A stretch of DNA of 64,000 nt from NCBI RefSeq assembly GCF_048263515.1, contig NZ_JBLXEC010000001.1, positions 248,001 to 312,000 on the forward strand, read 5' to 3'. The stretch comes from Marinovum sp048263515. GTDB lineage: Bacteria > Pseudomonadota > Alphaproteobacteria > Rhodobacterales > Rhodobacteraceae. The position numbers were made by a program, and so were the translations under genes. Each line of letters begins with the position of its first letter. Position 1 is the first letter of the stretch. This document shows positions 43,503 through 51,070 of this stretch, one piece after another. Under the pieces are notes generated by a model. That model was not told where the DNA came from, ran no database searches, and was given only the letters and a program-made list of their open reading frames with translations.

Positions 43503-44303
43503 TCAGGTGATGAGGGCCGCGGCGTGGGGGCTTGTCTCGGGGCGGAAGCCCAGCGATTGCGACAGCTCCAGCGCCGTGATGCGGATGGTGGCGAGGGTTT
43601 CCTCGGCGGTGGCCGCATGGCCCACCTGGCCGATGAAGCCCGAGGTGATGGCGGCCACGACGCCCCTGGTGTCAAACACCGGCACACAGAGGTTGCGCAC
43701 ACCCGCGATCATCATGCTGGGCGTGTCTTCAAAGCCGTTCTGACGGATGCGGGCCAGCCGCTCTTTCAGTGCGTCGCGGTCGCCTGCGGGCTGGCGGGCG
43801 AGGTGGCGCTCCTGCACGTCCTCGGGCGAAAACGCGAGGATCACGTGGCCGGAGCTGGTCTGGGCGACCGGGAACAGCGACCCGGTGCGCACCGAATATC
43901 CGGCAGGCAGGGGGCTTTGCACCGAGGTCAGCACCAGCACGTTTTCGCGGTTCAGAACGCCCAGATGGCAGGACTGGCTGGTCTGTGCAGCGATCCGCTC
44001 CAGAAGCGGCAGGGCGGCGTGGATCAGTCGTTCGGTCGGATCGTATCGGTGCGACAGTTCGAAGAGCTTGAGCGTGACCGAGTAGCGGCTGGTGCCTGCG
44101 TCCTGCTGCAGGTAGCCGCGTTCGGTCAGGTAGACGACGACGCGGTAGATCTCGCCCATGGTGCGGCCCAGGGCATCGACGATCTCGTTCATCGTCAGCC
44201 CGTTCGGCTGCTCGGTCAGCAATTCCAGGACGTCGAGCGCCTTTTCCACCGCCGGAACGGCGGATTTTGCCTTCTTGCCCTCATCTGTCGCGCGCTTGTT
44301 CAT
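43503..44303 (-). CDS. IclR-family transcriptional regulator
   Basis: Regulator of 266 residues: the winged helix-turn-helix (AVEKALDVLELLTEQPNGLTM near residue 20, given as its start) is followed by the IclR effector domain (CHLGVLNRENVLVLTSVQSP, GVVAAITSGFIG). IclR proteins often control aromatic and organic-acid pathways. ATG 44303 with AGGGGAG upstream is preferred over GTG 44309. The start lies 2 bases after the hydratase stop, so the regulator is embedded in the operon it may regulate. Confidence 0.9.
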   Translation of the reverse strand: MNKRATDEGKKAKSAVPAVEKALDVLELLTEQPNGLTMNEIVDALGRTMGEIYRVVVYLTERGYLQQDAGTSRYSVTLKLFELSHRYDPTERLIHAALPLLERIAAQTSQSCHLGVLNRENVLVLTSVQSPLPAGYSVRTGSLFPVAQTSSGHVILAFSPEDVQERHLARQPAGDRDALKERLARIRQNGFEDTPSMMIAGVRNLCVPVFDTRGVVAAITSGFIGQVGHAATAEETLATIRITALELSQSLGFRPETSPHAAALIT

Positions 44304-44305
44304 GG

Positions 44306-45064
44306 TCACTCCCCTGATTGTGCCGCGCGCATCTTGGCCTGTTCGGCCTTGGCAAAACAGAGGGACATGAGTTCGTTTTCATTGCGCAGCCCCTGTTCGA
44401 GGCTCAGATCCATGGCGCCGCGCACCGCCGCCTTGACGGCCTCGGTCGCATGGGGGGCGTTGCCGGCGATCTGGGCCGCGACCGCGCGGGCCTTCTCCAG
44501 TTCCTCGCCCGGCTCGGTGAGGTATTCGACCATGCCGATCCGCGCCGCTTCTTCGGCGTCGAAGCGATCGCCGGTCAGCAGCAGTTTCATCGCCTGGCCG
44601 TAGCCGCACATCCGGGTCAGGTGCCGCGCCGCACCGCCAGCGCCGTTCCAGCCAAGCTGCACCTCCGGCGCGGAGAAGACGGCAGAGCGCGCCACGACCC
44701 GCAGGTCGCAGGCCAGCGCGATCTCGAGCCCGCCGCCAAGCGCCCAGCCCTTGACCGCCGCGATCGCCGGTTTGCGCAAACCCAGGATCGGCGGGATATA
44801 ATCGTACCGATTGCGCCACGCCCAGAAATCTTCGTAGCCCTCCAGCGCCTTGATGTCCGAGCCGGCGCAGAACGCCCGTTCGCCCGCGCCGCGGAAGATC
44901 ACGACATGCGCCGCCGCGGTCTCGTTCGCCTCGGCACAGCAGGCGCCGATCTGGCGGTACATCTGCGGCGTCAGGGCATTGTGCTTGGCGGGGCGGTTCA
45001 GGGTGATCTCGGCCACGTTGCCGTCAAGGGTGAAGTCGACGCTGCCGTCGGTGTCCTGGGTCAT
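44306..45064 (-). CDS. Enoyl-CoA hydratase/isomerase family protein
   Basis: Crotonase-family protein of 252 residues. Oxyanion-hole and catalytic regions are visible: AFCAGSDIKALEG, GWALGGGLEIALACDLRV (with one catalytic-type Glu) and APEVQLGWNGAGGAARH (second Glu). The GWNG variant replaces the usual GxxPG. It probably adds water to, or isomerises, the acyl-CoA formed by the CoA-transferases. The ATG at 45064 lies 10 bases after the TRAP large-subunit stop. Confidence 0.88.
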   Translation of the reverse strand: MTQDTDGSVDFTLDGNVAEITLNRPAKHNALTPQMYRQIGACCAEANETAAAHVVIFRGAGERAFCAGSDIKALEGYEDFWAWRNRYDYIPPILGLRKPAIAAVKGWALGGGLEIALACDLRVVARSAVFSAPEVQLGWNGAGGAARHLTRMCGYGQAMKLLLTGDRFDAEEAARIGMVEYLTEPGEELEKARAVAAQIAGNAPHATEAVKAAVRGAMDLSLEQGLRNENELMSLCFAKAEQAKMRAAQSGE

Positions 45065-45074
45065 CTGGGAAGCC

Positions 45075-46355
45075 TCAGTCGAATTGCAGGTTGGGCAGCC
45101 AGAGCGAGAGCTGCGGAACATAGGTGAGCACGAAGAGCATGCCGAAGAGCACCAGATAGAACGGCGCGCTGGCGCGGATGAAGTCGGCGATGCGCACCCC
45201 GGTGATCGAGCAGGTGGTGAACATCAGCGTGCCGAGCGGCGGCGTGACACCCGCGACGGTGAGGTTGAAGACCATGACCACGCCGAAATGCACCGGGTCG
45301 ATGCCGACCTTGGTGATCACCGGCACCAGGATCGGGGTCAGCAGGATCAGCGCGGCGGAGCCTTCGATGAACATGCCGGCGACCACCAGAAGCAGGTTGA
45401 TCAGCAGCAGAAGCAGCAGCGGGTTCTGGGTCAGCGCCAGCATCGCCTCGGCCACCTGCGCCGGAATACGCTCCCATGTCATGTAAAAGCCGAAGGCGCT
45501 GGCGGCGCAGATGATCAGCAGGATCACGGCGGTCGCCTGCATCGTCTGTTCGAGGATCGGGCGGATGTGGGCGAGCTTCAGATCGCCATGCAGGATGCCG
45601 ACGATCACCGCGAACAGCACCGCCATGGCACCGGCCTCGGTGGGCGTGAAAAAGCCCAGCCGGATGCCCAGTACGATGCCCACCGGCACCAGCAGGGCGA
45701 GCAGGGCGTTGCGAAAGGCCCGGCCGCGCCCGGCCCAGGGCATGGGCGCGTCAAAAGCCGGTTGCAGGTCGAGCTGGCGAGCGCGGAGCGCAACGGCGCC
45801 CATCATCGCGGCGCAGATCAGCACGCCCGGCAGGATGCCCGCGAGAAACAGCCGGCCGATGGAAACATCGCCCATGAAGCCGTAGAGGATCAGCCCGATG
45901 CCCGGCGGAATGATCACCGAGATGATCGAAGAGGACGCGGTCACGGCGGTGGAGAACGCCGGGTCGTAGCCGCGCCGGGTCATTTCCGGCACCAGCACCT
46001 TGGACTGCATCGCCGCATCGGCATTGGCTGAGCCGGAGACACCCCCGAGAAGCGTCGAGAGCAGCACGTTGACCTGCGCCAGCCCGCCTTTCCAATGGCC
46101 GGTCATCGCCTCGGCAAAGGCCATCATGCGGGACGTGATGCCCGCGAAGTTCATCACCACGCCGGTCATGACGAAAAGCGGCACGGCGAGCAGCGGGAAG
46201 GAATGGGTAACGGCGACGATGCGCTGGATGAAGAGTTCCGGCGGCATGGCGCCGGAAATCAGGAAGAAGGCCAGACCGGCCATGCCGATGGCAAAGGCGA
46301 CGGGGATGCCGATCGCGATGCCGGTCAGCAGGATGACAACGGGGGCGAGGGTCAC
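45075..46355 (-). CDS. TRAP transporter large permease (DctM)
   Basis: Inner-membrane protein of 426 residues with about 12 helices. DctM hallmarks include PLFVMTGVVMNFAGI, SGSANADAAMQSKVLVPEM and SSSIISVIIPPGIGLILYG. It imports the substrate captured by the DctP protein using an ion gradient. I start at GTG 46355, which overlaps the DctQ stop by 4 bases and has GGAGGAGG upstream; the longer frame is a shadow of DctQ. Confidence 0.93.
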   Translation of the reverse strand: MTLAPVVILLTGIAIGIPVAFAIGMAGLAFFLISGAMPPELFIQRIVAVTHSFPLLAVPLFVMTGVVMNFAGITSRMMAFAEAMTGHWKGGLAQVNVLLSTLLGGVSGSANADAAMQSKVLVPEMTRRGYDPAFSTAVTASSSIISVIIPPGIGLILYGFMGDVSIGRLFLAGILPGVLICAAMMGAVALRARQLDLQPAFDAPMPWAGRGRAFRNALLALLVPVGIVLGIRLGFFTPTEAGAMAVLFAVIVGILHGDLKLAHIRPILEQTMQATAVILLIICAASAFGFYMTWERIPAQVAEAMLALTQNPLLLLLLINLLLVVAGMFIEGSAALILLTPILVPVITKVGIDPVHFGVVMVFNLTVAGVTPPLGTLMFTTCSITGVRIADFIRASAPFYLVLFGMLFVLTYVPQLSLWLPNLQFD

Positions 46356-46843
46356 AGCACCTCCTCCAGGGTATCCACCAGTGGCGGCTCCATCAGGCCC
46401 AAGAGCCGCAGGGCGGAGGTGAGCGACATGCCGACAAAGGAGATCAGCGTGGCGAGATAGACCCAGGAAAACGGGATATCGAGCACCGGCGAAGGCCGCG
46501 TCGCGCCCTTCTGCATCATCAGGAAACTCAGCCATGCCGCGTAGACCAGAAAGGCCAGAACGGCGACTTCGGCCAGTTTCAGCACCGCGCGCCGCGCCGG
46601 GCGGGGCAGAAGATCGACCAGCAGCGTGACGCGGATGTGCCGCCCCTCCTGATGTGCGGTCATCGCGCCGATGAACACCACCCAGGTGAACAGGATACCC
46701 GACAGCTCTGTCGTCCAGACCGCCGGACGCTCGGTCACGTAGCGCGTCAGAACGCCCCAGAGCACCGAACCGGTCAGCACCGCCAGCGCGGTGAAGGACA
46801 CCAGGTTTTCGGCCCGTCTGGCCCATTTGGCGACGATTTGCAT
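46352..46843 (-). CDS. TRAP transporter small permease (DctQ)
   Basis: Membrane protein of 163 residues with four helices. The conserved WTTELSGILFTWVVFIGA stretch and HIRVTLLVDLLP loop identify the DctQ family. It is needed with DctM for transport. The ATG at 46843 has GGAGGAGAG six bases upstream; a start 16 codons earlier overlaps the hairpin after the binding-protein gene. Confidence 0.92.
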   Translation of the reverse strand: MQIVAKWARRAENLVSFTALAVLTGSVLWGVLTRYVTERPAVWTTELSGILFTWVVFIGAMTAHQEGRHIRVTLLVDLLPRPARRAVLKLAEVAVLAFLVYAAWLSFLMMQKGATRPSPVLDIPFSWVYLATLISFVGMSLTSALRLLGLMEPPLVDTLEEVL

Positions 46844-46862
46844 GGTCTCTCCTCCCGATGGG

Positions 46863-46889
46863 GGTCCGGGCATGAGGCGCGCCCGGACC
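46863..46889 (-). promoter_or_regulatory. Hairpin after TRAP binding-protein gene
   Basis: Perfect 9-bp inverted repeat GGTCCGGGC / GCCCGGACC with a 9-base loop, in the 55-base gap between dctP and dctQ. No T-tract. Confidence 0.58.
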
Positions 46890-46898
46890 ATGGATGGG

Positions 46899-47894
46899 TC
46901 AGTTGTCGAGGATCTCGCGGACGCGGTCGTAGAGACCTTCGGACCAGTCCGGGAACTTGGTGAAGACCTCGGCCGTCGCCTCCTGGAAGGCGGCCACGTC
47001 GACCTCGCGGTTGAAGGTCACGCCCTCGGCTTCCAGCTTGGAAATCCATTCCTCCTGCGAATCCACCATCAGGTTGGTCATGAAGACCCCGGCCTTGTTG
47101 GCTTCTTCGCTCAGCACGGTCTGGATCTCTGCGGGCAGCCCGGCGAAGAGATCGGCGTTCATCATCAGCCCGGTGAAGCCCTTGAAGTGGCCGGTCAGCG
47201 AGATGGTCTTCTTGGCCTCGTGCAGCTTTGCGCCATAGATCGAGGGCAGGGGCGCCTCGGCCCCGTCCACGACACCGGCGGAGAGCGCGGAATAGACCTC
47301 GCCCCATGCCACCTGCGTGGGCCGCGCGCCCATGGCATTGAACGTCTCGACCCACATCACGTTTGGCGGTGTGCGAAAGGTCATGCCGGCGATGTCGTCG
47401 GGGCTGGAGATCGGCTTGTCGGCCAGCATGTGGCGCGAGCCGAACAGCCAGTTGAGCGACAGCACCTCGAGCCCCGCCTCGTTGCGGGCGCGGTCCTGCA
47501 ACTCGGTGAAGAGCGCGCTGTCGGCGATCTTCTGCAGATCGCGCGGATCCTCCATCAGGTAGGGCCCGCCCAGCACGCCGAAATCGGGCACGAAATCCGA
47601 CAGGTAGGCAGGTTCGGAAATGGTGATGATCGGCGCGCCTGCGCGCACCTGTTCAAACACTTCCGGGTTCGAGCCGAGCTGCGCGTTGGCGAAGATCTGG
47701 ATCGCCACGGCGCCCTCGGTGCGCTCTTCCACGTTCTTCACGAACTCTTCCATCGCCTGCTGGATCGGCTCCTGGTCCGACGTCACGTGGGCGAGGCGGA
47801 ACGTGTAATCCTGCGCGGTCGCGGCAAGCGGGGCCAGCGCGAGGCTGGCGGCGGCGATCAGGCGGCTTGTACGGCCAACAATCTGAAATGTCAT
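46899..47894 (-). CDS. TRAP transporter solute-binding protein (DctP)
   Basis: Periplasmic binding protein of 331 residues with a signal peptide (RLIAAASLALAPLAATAQ). DctP features: QDYTFRLAHVTSDQEP, AVAIQIFANAQLGS (substrate Arg region differs), and FRTPPNVMWVETFNAMGA. The substrate is probably a carboxylate, given the CoA-transferases downstream. I use ATG 47894 with CGGAGGAG upstream. It is the first gene of the leftward operon. Confidence 0.92.
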   Translation of the reverse strand: MTFQIVGRTSRLIAAASLALAPLAATAQDYTFRLAHVTSDQEPIQQAMEEFVKNVEERTEGAVAIQIFANAQLGSNPEVFEQVRAGAPIITISEPAYLSDFVPDFGVLGGPYLMEDPRDLQKIADSALFTELQDRARNEAGLEVLSLNWLFGSRHMLADKPISSPDDIAGMTFRTPPNVMWVETFNAMGARPTQVAWGEVYSALSAGVVDGAEAPLPSIYGAKLHEAKKTISLTGHFKGFTGLMMNADLFAGLPAEIQTVLSEEANKAGVFMTNLMVDSQEEWISKLEAEGVTFNREVDVAAFQEATAEVFTKFPDWSEGLYDRVREILDN

Positions 47895-47970
47895 GGGGTT
47901 TTCTCCTCCGATTCGGTGTCTGGCGGGCGATTGCCCGTCAGGTCCGCACCTTCCATAGCACGGCAACTTG

Positions 47971-47997
47971 CAAATACAAAAGTTATTTTGATACTTG
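47971..47997. promoter_or_regulatory. Imperfect inverted repeat in divergent promoter
   Basis: CAAATACAAAA-GTTA-TTTTGATACTTG: the arms differ by one substitution and one inserted base. It lies in the AT-rich gap between the TRAP operon and the divergent operon starting at 48059, where the IclR regulator might bind. Confidence 0.38.
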
Positions 47998-48058
47998 AAA
48001 ACAAGAGCGTGCTACGGCAAGGATGACCCCAGCCGCGAGAATCGGGAGGAACAAGCGC

Positions 48059-49171
48059 ATGAAACTGAAGGGCATGACCTGGGATCACCCGCGGGGCTAC
48101 GATCCGGTGGTTGCCGCGTCTGAGGTGTTTGCCGCCGAGACCGGCGTCGAGATCGCCTGGGACAAGCGTTCGCTTCAGGCCTTTGCCGATGCGCCGATTG
48201 CCGAGATGGCAGAAACCTACGATTTCATCGTTCTGGATCACCCGCATGTCGGCCAGATCGCCGAGGCCGGCGCATTGCTGCCTTTGCCCCTGCCCACCGA
48301 TCCGGAGGCCTCGCTGGGCGGATCGGCGGAAAGCTATGTCTGGAACGGCAGTTGCTGGGCCTATGCCATCGATGCCGCCTGTCAGATGGCCTGTTACCGG
48401 CCTGATCTGGCCCCGCCCCTGCCGCAGCAATGGGAGGACTTCCTCGCCGCGGATGCCGCGAAGTTCCGCCCGCTGACGCCGCTTCTGCCGGTCGATGCCT
48501 TCGACATGCTGATGACGCTGGTGGCGGGCCGCGGGGGCGACCGAATGCCCGCCAGCCCCGAACGCTTCGTTTCCGGGGACAACGGGGTCTACGCGCTGAA
48601 AATCCTGCGCGCGCTCTACAATCTCGGACCCGACGAACAGGTCGACATGAACCCCATCCGGGTGCTGGAGGTGCTGACCACCGGCGACGATTTCGCCCTG
48701 TCGCCCTGCCTTTTCGGCTACGTCAACTACGCCCGCCCGGGGTTCCGCCCGCATCAGGTGGCCTATTTCGACCTGCCGGTCAGCACGGGTCACTCCCGCC
48801 CGCGCGGCATCCTCGGGGGGGCGGGGATCGGCGTCTCTGCCAAGACCCGCCACCCCGAGGAGGCCACCCGTTTCGCCGCCTGGGTCACCTCGCAAGAGGT
48901 GCAGTCGGGCGTCTACCTGGCCAACAACGGCCAGCCCGCCAACCGCCACACCTGGCTGGAGCAGGCGAAGAACCCGGAGGTCGCGGGCTTCTTCAAGGGC
49001 GGCTTTCACACCATCGACAACGCCTGGACCCGCCCGCGCGACATCTGGTTCCTCGATTTCGTCGACGAGGTCTGCGCCATCATGCCGGATTTCTTCCGCA
49101 AGGCGATCCCCGAGGAGACCTTCCTCGCCCGGATCGACCAGCTTTACCAACATCATCTCTGCGAGGCCTGA
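48059..49171 (+). CDS. Binding-protein-like protein without signal peptide
   Basis: Protein of 370 residues resembling ABC-transporter extracellular solute-binding proteins, with segments like YDFIVLDHPHVGQIAEAGALLPL near residue 60 (given as a descriptor) and ATRFAAWVTSQEVQSGVYLANNGQP near 285. Its N-terminus (MKLKGMTWDHPRGYDPV) has no export signal, so it should be cytoplasmic. No ABC permease or ATPase lies nearby. ATG 48059 has GGGAGGA upstream; an earlier start at 48023 does not add a signal peptide. It heads a three-gene operon divergent from the TRAP/CoA-transferase operon. Its job is unknown; a ligand sensor or enzyme-like role is possible. Confidence 0.78.
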   Translation: MKLKGMTWDHPRGYDPVVAASEVFAAETGVEIAWDKRSLQAFADAPIAEMAETYDFIVLDHPHVGQIAEAGALLPLPLPTDPEASLGGSAESYVWNGSCWAYAIDAACQMACYRPDLAPPLPQQWEDFLAADAAKFRPLTPLLPVDAFDMLMTLVAGRGGDRMPASPERFVSGDNGVYALKILRALYNLGPDEQVDMNPIRVLEVLTTGDDFALSPCLFGYVNYARPGFRPHQVAYFDLPVSTGHSRPRGILGGAGIGVSAKTRHPEEATRFAAWVTSQEVQSGVYLANNGQPANRHTWLEQAKNPEVAGFFKGGFHTIDNAWTRPRDIWFLDFVDEVCAIMPDFFRKAIPEETFLARIDQLYQHHLCEA

Positions 49172-49174
49172 CAC

Positions 49175-49891
49175 ATGCCGATTGCCGTTATCACCGGAGG
49201 AAACAAGGGCCTCGGCCTCAGCCAGTCGCGCCGCTTTCTCGAGGCAGGCTTCGAGGTTCACGTCGTGGCCCGCAGTCGCGCCGAGTTCGACACGCTGGGG
49301 CAGGGGGCGACGTTTCACGAATGCGACATTGCCGCCGACCGCGAGGCCGACTGGCTGGCGGCGATCCATGCGCAGGCCGGCCCGATTGCCGCGCTCGTCA
49401 ACAACGCCGGCGTGCACTTCAAGAAACCGATCTGGGAGGTGCCGCCAGAGGCGCTGGACCGGGTGCTCGACATCAACGTGCGCGCCATGTTCGCCGCCTG
49501 CGGGCGCTACGTCAGCCTGCATCGCGACACCGGCGGCGCCATCGTCAATGTCTCGTCCATGGGCGGCATCATGGCGCTGCCCTCGGCTGCCGCCTACGTG
49601 ACCGCCAAGACCGCAGTGGTCGGGCTCACCCGCTCGGTCGCCGTCGACGCGGCGCAGTTCGGCATCCGCTGCAACGCGGTCAGCCCCGGCTTCATCGATA
49701 CCGACATGACCCGCGCGGTGCTGGAGAAGGACCCGGCGCGCCGCGACAAGATCGAGGGCCGCATCCCGAGCCACAGATTCGGCCAGCCCGAGGATGTGGC
49801 CGACGCCATCTTCTACCTCGCCTCCGACCGCGCGGCTTACGTCAATGGCGTGAACCTGCCCGTGGACGGCGGCTATGCCATCGGATTCTGA
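49175..49891 (+). CDS. SDR-family oxidoreductase
   Basis: Short-chain dehydrogenase of 238 residues: cofactor motif TGGNKGLG, NNAG, catalytic Ser in NVSSMGG and YVTAK. It starts 3 bases after the binding-protein-like gene, so it is co-transcribed. With the zinc alcohol dehydrogenase that follows it provides a second redox step for the unknown pathway of this region, possibly acting on a beta-hydroxyacyl or polyol intermediate (inference). Confidence 0.9.
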   Translation: MPIAVITGGNKGLGLSQSRRFLEAGFEVHVVARSRAEFDTLGQGATFHECDIAADREADWLAAIHAQAGPIAALVNNAGVHFKKPIWEVPPEALDRVLDINVRAMFAACGRYVSLHRDTGGAIVNVSSMGGIMALPSAAAYVTAKTAVVGLTRSVAVDAAQFGIRCNAVSPGFIDTDMTRAVLEKDPARRDKIEGRIPSHRFGQPEDVADAIFYLASDRAAYVNGVNLPVDGGYAIGF

Positions 49892-49901
49892 AGGACAGAC
49901 C

Positions 49902-50936
49902 ATGAGCCATATCCAGACCCGCCTGACCGCCGCCCAGGAGGTGACCACAAACCGCCAGACCCCGCCAGACACGGTGCCCGAGGGCCACGCCCGCCTGCGC
50001 CTTGCCGTGGCCAGCCTGTGCGGCACCGACCTGCATTACTATGCGCATTTCGCAAACGCGGGCTTCCAGTTGCAGAACCCTGTGACGCTGGGCCACGAAG
50101 CCTGCGCCTGGGTCGAGGAGCCGAACGGATCGGACCTGAAGAAGGGCCAGCTTGTCGCGCTGAACCCGATCATGAATTGCCAGGTCTGCGACGCCTGCCG
50201 GCGCGGCGAGGAAAACCTCTGCACCGCCAAGAAGTTTCCCGGCTCGGCCACCACCGTGCCGCATCTGGACGGGTTCTTCCGCGAAATCATCGACCACCCG
50301 GCGCGCTGCTGCCGGCCGGTGAAAGACGGCGTGAACCCGCGCCATCTGACCTTTGCCGAGCCGATGGCCTGCGCGCTGCATGCGCTGAACAAGGGCGGTG
50401 TCGAGGCCGGGCAGAAGGTGCTGGTGACCGGCTGCGGGCCGATGGGGCTGCTGGCGATCGCCGGGGCAGCGGCGCGCGGCGCCAATGTGACGGCACTCGA
50501 CCTCAGGCCCGGTGCGGTGGAGGTCGCCTTGCAGGCCGGGGCCGCCGAGGGGCTTGTCGCCGACAAGGTGACGGACGCCGAGATCGAGAAGCGTTTCGAC
50601 GTGGTGATCGAGGCCTCCGGCGCCATCCCCGCCTTCAACACCGCGCTCAAGGCGGTGCGGCAGAAGGGCCGCGTGTCGATCCTGTCGAACATCCAGCTGC
50701 GCGAGGCGCAGGTGATGCTGCATCTGGTGATGCTCAAGGAGATCGAGATCGTCGGGTCATTTCAGTTCAACCGCGAATTCGAGGAAGCGGTGCAGCTGAT
50801 CGAGGCCGGTTCTGTCAACTTCGACGCGCTGACCGCTGCTGAATATCCGCTGGTTCAGGCGGGCGAGGCGCTGGCCTGCATGGCGGCTGGCAAGGCATTC
50901 GGCAAGATCATTCTGACGGTATTTGGTACGACATGA
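49902..50936 (+). CDS. Zinc-dependent alcohol dehydrogenase (L-idonate/sorbitol dehydrogenase type)
   Basis: Medium-chain dehydrogenase of 344 residues. Catalytic zinc ligands are in SLCGTDLHYY and GHEACAWVEE. The structural-zinc lobe has four Cys in CQVCDACRRGEENLC. The Rossmann motif is TGCGPMGLLA, with Asp in TALDLRPG suggesting NAD. ATG 49902 follows AAGGACAG. It resembles L-idonate 5-dehydrogenase and threonine-dehydrogenase-like enzymes; the substrate is unknown. It ends before an AT-rich promoter region. Confidence 0.88.
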   Translation: MSHIQTRLTAAQEVTTNRQTPPDTVPEGHARLRLAVASLCGTDLHYYAHFANAGFQLQNPVTLGHEACAWVEEPNGSDLKKGQLVALNPIMNCQVCDACRRGEENLCTAKKFPGSATTVPHLDGFFREIIDHPARCCRPVKDGVNPRHLTFAEPMACALHALNKGGVEAGQKVLVTGCGPMGLLAIAGAAARGANVTALDLRPGAVEVALQAGAAEGLVADKVTDAEIEKRFDVVIEASGAIPAFNTALKAVRQKGRVSILSNIQLREAQVMLHLVMLKEIEIVGSFQFNREFEEAVQLIEAGSVNFDALTAAEYPLVQAGEALACMAAGKAFGKIILTVFGTT

Positions 50937-51017
50937 TGTTTTGAGGATTCAGTCAAAAATCCGATTGTATCCACAATTATCAGCTTAAAGCATCATATCG
51001 TTTGACTTGTGGATAGA

Positions 51018-51032
51018 TTTGGTCGTACCAAA
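51018..51032. promoter_or_regulatory. Operator-like palindrome TTTGGT-CGT-ACCAAA
   Basis: Perfect 6-bp arms with a 3-base centre, 38 bases before the GMC oxidoreductase gene. TGGT-N3-ACCA is the typical core of FadR/FCD-type GntR operators. A related half (TTTGGTACGAC) occurs at the very end of the upstream dehydrogenase gene. A TTGACT that could be a -35 box precedes it at 51002. Confidence 0.55.
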
Positions 51033-51070
51033 CTGACGACGGTGGGGGGAGACCGCCGGGGAGGAAGACA

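Noticed and set aside
42579..44603. 674-codon frame antisense to CoA-transferase and IclR genes
   Set aside because: Antisense artefact of GC-rich codon use; no domain seen.
41203..45064. Classical carnitine or oxalate CoA pathway
   Set aside because: Two CaiB/BaiF proteins are present, but no carnitine dehydrogenase-like CaiA/CaiC set or oxalyl-CoA decarboxylase is seen.
47891..50026. 711-codon frame antisense to the binding-protein-like and SDR genes
   Set aside because: Shadow of coding DNA with no recognisable family.
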